This document shows positions 56,444 through 64,000 of a DNA stretch of 64,000 bases, piece by piece (position 1 is the stretch's first letter; the number at the start of each line of letters is the position of its first letter). The notes beneath the pieces are model-generated. The model was not told the DNA's origin and searched no databases. It saw only the letters and a program-made list of their open reading frames with translations. Source of the stretch: Bemisia tabaci (taxonomy: Eukaryota; Arthropoda; Insecta; Hemiptera; Aleyrodidae). The stretch covers positions 53,102,851 to 53,166,850 of the forward strand of contig NC_092796.1 of assembly GCF_918797505.1 (NCBI RefSeq). Direction: 5' to 3'. A program made the translations under genes and the position numbers.

Positions 56444-59400
56444 AAAAGAATACTAAAAATTGAGAAAAGAGAACAAAATTACAAAGAAATTGTTCTGATG
56501 GAGTGGTGTAAAGTAATCCCTTCCAAATATTATACTCCAATACAAGATGAGGTAAGATATTGGTAAGTACTCAAATGATTATAAAAACATAGGAACAATA
56601 AAAGAGGTATATTCTATGCTAGCACATTTCATGTTTGCCTGAAGAGTGCAGAGTAACAGGAGAACTCTCACACCAAAAACATTAGCGAGGTTGAAACACA
56701 TGATGGGCTCACTTCACTGTAATTCATACCACTGAAAATTTCTAATTATCTCATATGATTATAATCGTAATTATAATTCTTATAATTATGAGCGAGAAGA
56801 GCAGAGCTCCGGGGAATATACATCTGAGAATTAGAACCTTCCAAAAAGTGTATAAGCATTACTTGTCTGGAAGCTACGTAAAAATTAAACAACTTTTAAA
56901 GGTGCAGTTGACACAATTCGAGGTATCACTAAAATTCATCAGAGAGAATCAAAGTAACAGTGTAATATTTGATTTTAAAGTGTTAAAATGAAAGTCATCT
57001 ATTTAACATTGCATATTGCAGCAATCTTAGCCAGATGTCTACGGTTACTATTCTTCTTTGTAAGTAAATTGTGATGCAGAGAAGTCTCATGCAATGACTT
57101 AATTTTGATTAGAGCAAAATAACTTTAAATATGAAGGAATTTTTTTTTTTTTTTAGAAAAAGCTGAATCTATATGGGAAGACATTGCATTTTAAGTGTGT
57201 CTGACAACGGATATTTGTGGGAATAAGTTTTGAGTGTGCACTTACAAACTTCCAGAGACAAAGAAATGCCCTTACTTTTTCTTGAATGTTAAATTTTGTG
57301 CTGATTTTATGACACAACAGAAGTTAATACACCAAAAATGGAGATTTGACAGAAACAAACTTGACAGAACGGAACTTGACAGAAATTGGTGCGTTTCTAT
57401 TAAACTCAGTCCATCGAAAAAGTCTTCTCCTTGTAAAAACTATGGACTTCAAAGAGACTCATCAATTGCTCCGACTTGCAGTGCTGGCCAATAGGGCCGA
57501 AAAAGACATTGATGAGCGTCTTTGAGAGCTCCAGTTTGTGCGTAGCCGAGAGCTGTTTATGCGACACTAATTCAGGAGATGTAACTATGTATCTACAGGA
57601 ATATGGTAACAAACTTGACTAAAAGTGTGAGGCAATCAACCTTGTCAAAAAATGTGCCCAAAAAACTGGTTGAATTTGAAATGTTTAAGAGGCTACCGAT
57701 TGAAATGGTGCATCACTAAGTGCTAGAAACCAAAAGGAGAGCTGGAGCTAAGGTAATATAGTCATTCTAAAAAGTAAGTATGACACCACATCTCATAGTG
57801 TATTGAGCCCCATGATTCACTATGAGTAGAGAGTATTGTTCACCAAACACACTCTGTTGCGTTCATCTCCTTCTGATTTTGGGATTCGTCCCTATTTAAG
57901 ACTTTTGAATGAGCAGATGTAAAAAATAAACTGTCAAGTAATGCAAAATTAAGCTGCAATGCCTATAACTAGCTGTCTGGTAGCTGATTACCTTATCATC
58001 TGAGTCATTTAGAGATCCAGACACTCAAATTTCCAAAATGTTTTACCGTATACTTGAAAGAAATTATTAGTTAGATGCACACTTTCCTTTAAATTTTGCA
58101 TGAGACAATAAATTGGCAAAACGAGAAAAAGAAAGGAAAATATAACTGTTTAAAAAAAAGATAAAGATACACACACAATAGTGAAAATAAAATTTCTTTG
58201 CAATTTTGAATATCTTAAAAAAGACAGATTCAAAAACCTTTGGCAACCAGTACTCACATACATAAATTCTGAGGAGGAGATCCTAATTGACTGAATAAAT
58301 CAGGTATTGAAGCAAAAAGTTGCAGTTAAATAACAGGGAAAAACTAGCTCCTAGGTGACTGAAATTCACTGTTAGATAATACCACACATTGAGGTGAAAC
58401 TGCAAAAGTGCTAGCATTGGTTGCGGTGTTTCAAAATCTTCGCTCCTATTTTAATTTTTAAAAAGAGAACGAAACAACATCATGACTTGAAATTTTGGAA
58501 AAAATATTTACATATGTAATATTATATATGAAATAGAAAAAACATCATCGAAGTTTTCAAGAAATGATGTTGTGTAGTTTTCTATGAAGAAAATACAGTT
58601 TGACAGGAAGTCAGCAATATCACGAACTAAAATACACATTTCTGCAGTTTCACCATCGATATATAATGAATCCATTTCATCAATACTTATGTGATCCATA
58701 CTTTAATAAAATTATAATCATTGAAGTGCGCTGAATCACTGATATACAGAAGTTTTTCTTGCAAACTATGATAATCAACAGCAGTTTGCTCATGTAGCGA
58801 AAAGTGTGGGGGAGAGGCAGCAGAACTAGAATGTTGACTCTACTTCAAAACTGGCTCAACTAGATCACTAATTGCATAATGTCTTGTGCAGAACTCCACT
58901 GAGAAAAGAAGTAAGCTGCCTTGCTCAAAGAGAAAAATGTGAAGAATGTTCTCAGCTTGAACTTGACCTGATCAACTCAGAGGTAAAAGTATGGAAAGAA
59001 ACTTGAATGGATTCTTCAGATATTGGAATTGATACAAAAAGACGTTCTAGTTGGTTCATTTATGTAAAAGTGTTAATTCGTTGAATATTTGTAGACGTTA
59101 ATGGAATATATTCTTGCTAATGAATGGAACCGCTAAGAATTGTTGCTGAGGGAAGCAAACAGACAAAAGAGTTTTAAACTGGGATAAAGAACAAAGTGTA
59201 CAGGGTAAAGTTGAGATGGTCATTTTTTTTTTTTTTTTTTAGGGGGGGGGACATGGTTGAATCACAGTTTCAGTGACTAGTGCCAAAAGTATCACAATAT
59301 TAAACACAAATGTTAGTTCATTTTTCAAACATGAGGATTCATTGCGAGCAACATGCTCCATGTGCTACTCAATTTTTACAGTCGATTAAACAGATCCAGA

Positions 59401-60132
59401 TTCTGGAGTCAGATAGGCAGAGGCATTCATAAATAATCTGATAACACATATAAGTACATTACATATTATTAACAATCTGATGAAGTTTGCTGCATGAATC
59501 AGACCAAAACTTCACATCAGACTTAAATTATGACTTCACAATCACAGCAAAGAACAAAATAACCCTAGAGCGAAACACTTCACTCTAGAGAGTAGGACTT
59601 GAAAATTTCACATAATTGGTTAGGAATATATATATTTGAGTTGACCAACCGCAACTTTGATCTGGTAAAAAAACATAAGGTTTAGGTTGAATCAAATTTT
59701 TCTCAATTCAACAGAAAAATACATTCATTGAAAAAACTTGACTGGCTTGTGCGAACAAAATCAAAATGAATGATTTCTCCATGCACGTACCTCCTAAAAA
59801 AAGGAAACAAGCATATCTCTGTATGTACTAGTACTTCATTGCTGAAAATCATTTTTCACTACGTAAGGCTCTTTCGAAAGCTTTAAATTGTGAAAAACAT
59901 CCTAAGCCTGCATTGCAAATGAGCAAAACAGTTTTATCAACTTTGAACTGAGGTGACGGTTTATCGCAACTAATATCTATTCTCTGCCAAAATATGATAC
60001 CGAATAAACTTTTCGGCAAGACTGAGAAATCTTCAAATCCCTACTTTAAATTATAAATTACATTTGTACACACTTAATTTACAATATTCCTATCAGTCTT
60101 CTCATAAAAATCATACATCCTGTCTTGCAATT
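56444..60132. other. Intergenic region downstream of HMGCL
   Basis: AT-rich. It holds a solo MITE end near 57,400 and a G run at 59,245-59,252 after a T run. Short frames at 56,755-56,991 and 58,508-58,699 lack support. Confidence 0.5.
58508..58699 (-). other. Short acidic ORF, unassigned
   Basis: 63 codons beginning MDHISIDEMDSLYIDGETAE and ending with a hydrophobic stretch. It lies 1.4 kb downstream of the HMGCL stop, on the same strand, in sequence otherwise without features. It has no splice or promoter support and may be chance or part of a long 3' untranslated region. Confidence 0.15.
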
Positions 60133-60423
60133 TTAGTCAGCCACGGAGATCTGGTCATGTGATTTCCTCTTGATGTAATTCTCCAAAATTTTGATGTTAT
60201 CAATACTGACGGCACGACCAATTTTTGACTCAGTTTCCCTACCAAGGTGCTTGCGGATGAACTGACCAGCTCGGAGTAGAGCAGCTAAGTTAACCCCTGT
60301 ATCGATGCCCATACCTTCCAGCATATAGACTAGATCCTCGGTGGCTACGTTACCTGAGGCACCTTTGGCATACGGACAGCCTCCTAGCCCACTTACAGAT
60401 GCATCGACAATAGAGACACCCAT
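60133..60423 (-). CDS. HMGCL: HMGCL last exon (signature Cys, stop)
   Basis: 291 nt from TTGTTCTAG|ATG to TAA... the stop codon TGA at 60,133-60,135 after VAD (GTGGCTGAC TAA read as GAC then TAA). It contains [20 protein letters not shown]. No AATAAA was found within about 1 kb downstream, so the poly(A) site is not placed. Confidence 0.93.
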   Translation of the reverse strand: MGVSIVDASVSGLGGCPYAKGASGNVATEDLVYMLEGMGIDTGVNLAALLRAGQFIRKHLGRETESKIGRAVSIDNIKILENYIKRKSHDQISVAD

Positions 60424-62949
60424 CTAGAACAAAAAAAAACAAAAAATTAAAATTTTATTAGGCTTGGCAATTTGATAGCATATCAATTAACATTTTCTGG
60501 CATAAGATTTCAGAAATCGACCAATTCTTTCATTTCTAATTATGGACCTATGCTATTTTACGAACCAACTTCTATTGCATATTCCTCCTGACATTTAAAA
60601 AGTTGACAAACAGTAGGAATGAGAGCCTCTTTTATTGCGATGCAGTAAAGCTAGGGAGAAAGACTGCATATTCAAATGTTGCCGGATTTTACTTGATTTA
60701 ATACAAATTTTCTAAGTGATTTACCGATCGATTTTTTGTTAAAATTTTTTTACAGAAAATGTTCTCTGACTCCCTGAAGGGCTCTGAGAGAGCGGGGAAC
60801 TTCGGCAGCTGGGAGTTGCAGAGCGCCAAAGAGCGCTGTAAAAGCGGCTTCTAAGTATGTACGTAATTTTTTTCTCCAATTCCATCTCATGTGTTGGAAA
60901 ATTTCACAAGAAAATGATGAGAATTCTTTTCAAAAACTGATAATTCATCGATAGGTCAGGGGTGGAAGAAGTCGACGATTTCTAAATTCTTATAAACACT
61001 ATGTCTTCGCACAGCAGTCGAGCCTTTAGATCTGCTTACTGAAGAGTGATGATTTAAATCAACGTTTAAGATGTCCTCACTGAAAAAAAAGTGAATGACT
61101 ATTTTAAAACTTAAATCTTTTATTTTTACAGAGAGAAAACTGTCATTATAAGCCGTTATCTAAGTAAATCTTAAGCCCAAGATCTTAATAGAAGTATGCT
61201 TTTGTATATACTTACTTCTAAAGCTGTGAGGATATTTGCTAGAGCTTGTCCATAAGTATCATGACAATGGATGCCGATTTTCTCAATAGGAACCACCTTT
61301 GAAACATCTTCTAAAACAGCTCTGATTGAACCAGGCGTACCCACTCCAATTGTATCTCCTAGGCATATTTCATAGCAGCCCATATTATACATCTCTCTGG
61401 CCATCTGAAACAAAGAGCACTTTGCTGTGAGTATCAGTCCGCACACCCAATCATAATATCAGTAAGAATCTTGTCGAATCAATGTCAATTCATCAACATT
61501 AGATCTGATGTAATGATCCATGTTAGGCACAGCGCTCACACCAAGTAGAAAAAGTCTTACCAACATGTATTTCAAGTAGCCTTGAAATAAATTTAAATAG
61601 GGGGAGATTCAATACTGTTTCATGCACAGAGTTATAAATATGCAAATCAATGGCTAAAGTTCAAAAATGCATACTTCCATTGCACATTTCAATATTATTA
61701 CACTAAAAGCTGTTATTACCATTAATTATGGTAGGAAAAAACAATGTCTCATTGGGGAGGGTGGGGGGGGGGGAGAACACGAGAAGAGGAATATGAGAAA
61801 AGCGTTTGTTGACTTAAAAGAATATCAAGGACTTACGTATTCCCTTCAAAGTATGCTTAAAGGAGTGTAAATTGAGGCACACCTAAAAGAACTCTCAAAT
61901 ATTTAAAAAAAAAAAAAAAAAAAAAATTGATTCAACTTTTAAAATTGAAAAATAAATTTAATTTTTAAAAACCCTTCAAAAATTGATGACCTTAAATACA
62001 CGAAAAAGAAAGCAAAGTTATGGGAGTTCCGTTTACCTTGGTGACTTGACTAGGAGGAACTGAGCCTTCATATGGACATCCACAGATACAAGAAATATAT
62101 CCTCGAACCTTCAAGCCATTATCTAAAGCTGTTGCCACAACTGTTCGAAACCTTTCTAAGCTTTCCTTGATTGAACAATTGATATTTCGGCGACTGAAGG
62201 TCTCTGAGGCAGCTCCAAATATGGCTATTTCTTCCGCTCCAGCTTTTATCTATAAAAAAGACAAAATTACAACTTAGGAAAGATCACAAGTGTAAATAAG
62301 AAATCAGGTACTTAAAATACATAAGCACGATAAAAAAAAGTACAAAAGTAAAAATTTATTTAGTGCTAACTACTTCCTGATATATAAAGAAATAGTACCT
62401 TAAAAAAGGAAAACTATTTTACTTTCCCGGTTATCATGTGTCTAGAAAAATATTAGTGCACGCTCTGTCTGGCTCTTTATGAGCAAAACAGATACAAAAA
62501 TGACAAAATTGTAAGGCAAATGAAGGGAGGAGGGGGAGATAATGCGACGTGAAGTTTTCTTATTAACTTTTCAGCACGAGACAACCAACTACACTACACT
62601 TACAGAGTTTCTTTGTGACTCAGTTAAATCAATCAGGGATTGAAGAGTTTATGTAAGGTAATAAATAAAGAACTGAAATAATGTGAAAATCTAATATTCA
62701 CTTTTTTCGAATCTACTATCTGCCACCCTTGAGGAACGAGACGGTACAGGTAAATGACTTGAAACAAAGGGTTGCCACACATAAGCAGAAAATGAATGAT
62801 AAAGAGAGATGGACATTAAACTTACAGCGGCTTCTAAACCTTTCATGTTGGGCACTAAAACTGGGTAGTTGACGCGGGGATGTTTCATGATTCCTTGAAG
62901 CACTTCTGAACTATCAGCCATCTGGGGTACCCATTTTGGAGAGACAAAA
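60133..62949 (-). CDS. HMGCL: 3-hydroxy-3-methylglutaryl-CoA lyase, 3' four exons
   Basis: The enzyme cleaves HMG-CoA to acetyl-CoA and acetoacetate in mitochondria, the last step of leucine breakdown and of ketone-body synthesis. Exons 62,826-62,949, 62,037-62,249, 61,216-61,404 and 60,133-60,423 join with all internal junctions phase 0 (817 nt). They give [15 protein letters not shown], then [44 protein letters not shown] (the two metal-binding His) and [14 protein letters not shown] (signature with catalytic Cys and the ligand Asn). The first visible exon starts with one base of a split codon. The exons for the start, the mitochondrial targeting peptide and the Arg-Asp metal site lie beyond position 64,000. 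The C-terminus is ISVAD, without the CKL-type peroxisomal signal of the human enzyme. Confidence 0.96.
61216..61404 (-). CDS. HMGCL: HMGCL exon C (metal-binding HCH)
   Basis: 189 nt, phase 0/0, between TTTCAG and TTAGAA|GTAAGT. It contains [17 protein letters not shown] and [13 protein letters not shown]. Confidence 0.95.
62037..62249 (-). CDS. HMGCL: HMGCL exon B
   Basis: 213 nt, phase 0/0, between TTTTATAG and CCAAG|GTAAAC. It encodes [20 protein letters not shown] through SQVTK. Confidence 0.95.
62826..62949 (-). CDS. HMGCL: HMGCL exon A (first in window)
   Basis: 124 nt between TTCTGTTCTCAG and GCCGCT|GTAAGT. It encodes [20 protein letters not shown] through LKGLEAA. Confidence 0.95.
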
Positions 62950-64000
62950 CTGAGAACAGAAAATAAGAACGTTTTGACGATAAGAAAATGAATATCATGA
63001 AAAAATCAGTGGAGAGATATATGAAATAACGAGGTAGGTTCCTATAACGGGTAGTACTTTCAAGGATGAGCTAGAAATATCAATTTCTCATTTCCTGAGA
63101 GTATGGTAATTTCTAATTTTGTCGTCTTTTAGTGATACAAGAGACAGCACCTTTCATAAATCGAGTTAAGAGAGATACAAAACACGCAATTTGGGTTGGA
63201 ACGGCGCGACTTAGAGAGAAATGATGACGAGGACTTGAGATGAAAAGGAGAAGCCCTCGGCGCGGCAATGGCATGTAACACATATTAGCGCCTACGAGAC
63301 TGCACGAATACTTCACGCATTGCATCAAACACAGTGCGGTTACTGCGGTCAGCGTGAAACGAATAGCGCCTACAAGAATGCATGAATACTTCACGCATTG
63401 CGCCATAGACAGTGCGGTTAGCGTGAAACGCTTAGCGCCTACAAGACTGCGAGAATACTTCACGCATTGCGTCAAACACAGTGCAGTCTGCGCGGCGGCG
63501 GCAGTTAAAATCATTAAACTACATTCATGTTTGTTCTTTCATAATTCGTTCGTTCATTTCTTATGAATGGAAGGCCTTGTCCACACAGAGATAGGTTCAC
63601 GAAACTTAACTTTCGCGCAAAGTTCCGTAAACTTTTGCTAGTAGTGTTAACAGGGCTTTCCCAAAAAATATGTCCAACACGAGTAAACGAGTCTTATGCA
63701 CCCCTCCCCGCTGGCACGTTTATTTGATGGTTTTTATTGGTATTTCAAAACGAATGAGAAGGGGGCGGCAAAATACAGGCGGTCCATGGGCGGCAAGTAG
63801 GTAAATCCGGCCCTGGATTTCCGTCTAAGCCCCAGAAATAATGGATTTTCAAGTGAAGCGCAGCTCACGTGGAAAGTGAGATACGCCCTTTTGCCAGAGA
63901 GGTGCGGATTTTCGGCCGCACACGTACCCGCACGTTCGTTGAAGATTGGGAGTTCTTAACAATTCGAGTGTCTTCAGCTCCTGTTCAACTTTCATTTCGG
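62950..64000. other. HMGCL upstream intron, right end of window
   Basis: I looked for the preceding HMGCL exon (the Arg-Asp-Gly-Leu-Gln region) on the minus strand and did not find it; only the three-unit repeat at 63,285 stands out. Confidence 0.5.
63285..63492 (+). repeat. Three tandem units related to the GCGCCTACAA palindromes
   Basis: Units start TAGCGCCTACGAGACTGCAC (63,285), TAGCGCCTACAAGAATGCAT (63,364) and TAGCGCCTACAAGACTGCGA (63,433); spacing 79 and 69 bp. Each has AATACTTCACGCATTGCG(T/C) and ACAGTGC-GT, and the first two AGCGTGAAACG. The same GCGCCTACAA/TACTTCACGCATTGCG pair forms the palindromes at 47.7 and 52.2 kb. Confidence 0.88.

Noticed and set aside
56755..56991. Plus-strand 78-codon frame as a gene
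   Set aside because: Basic, low-complexity start, no promoter, splice or family evidence.
63113..63514. Minus-strand 133-codon frame
   Set aside because: Its repeated peptide simply reflects the three tandem DNA units.
1..64000. CRISPR arrays, operons, ribosome-binding sites or bacterial genes
   Set aside because: The regular repeats present are a 43-bp minisatellite and tandem units without spacers, and all genes are intron-split and eukaryotic.

Overview
This window is nuclear DNA from an animal, most likely an arthropod. It is AT-rich, its genes are split into many short exons with GT-AG introns, and it is full of foldback MITEs, a tRNA-derived SINE and a CR1/L2-type LINE. Several of the repeats look to me like those of hemipteran genomes, perhaps a whitefly such as Bemisia. 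That is an impression from memory; I could not test it.

Region 1 (1 to about 36.9 kb, minus strand) is one large gene for a long coiled-coil protein. I could place 26 coding exons whose phases all join without a break: 3,834 nt, 1,278 codons, with the 3' end outside the window. The middle of the protein carries the conserved block of the MTCL/SOGA family (microtubule cross-linking factors). The start is different: a short N-terminal module with Cys/His spacing like a small zinc finger, followed by a Ser-rich linker. A separate 1.3-kb exon-like block at 21,105-22,405 has matching phase-0 ends and codes for about 14 Gln-Thr motifs of the type bound by dynein light chain LC8. It carries a one-base frameshift in a T run. 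The introns hold an almost complete LINE (SGNH esterase ORF1 fragment plus intact endonuclease/reverse transcriptase ORF2), a SINE, several MITEs and a local duplication.

Region 2 (about 36.4 to 60.1 kb) is mostly intergenic. It contains the probable 5' exon and promoter of the big gene inside the loop of an inverted repeat, a likely small two-exon plus-strand gene of unknown function (37,963-38,421) with a poly(A) signal, and a dense nest of repeats. These are four good copies and one worn copy of a 250-260-bp foldback family, a hAT-type MITE with a perfect 8-bp target duplication, near-perfect palindromes, a 43-bp minisatellite, 270-300-bp tandem repeats and a 447-bp hairpin.

Region 3 (60.1 to 62.95 kb, minus strand) is the 3' half of the gene for mitochondrial 3-hydroxy-3-methylglutaryl-CoA lyase: four exons that include the HCH metal site and the catalytic-cysteine signature. 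The 5' exons lie beyond the window. The last kilobase holds a three-unit repeat related to the palindromes of region 2.

The two main genes work in unrelated processes, cytoskeleton organisation and leucine/ketone-body metabolism, and are simply neighbours on the same strand.
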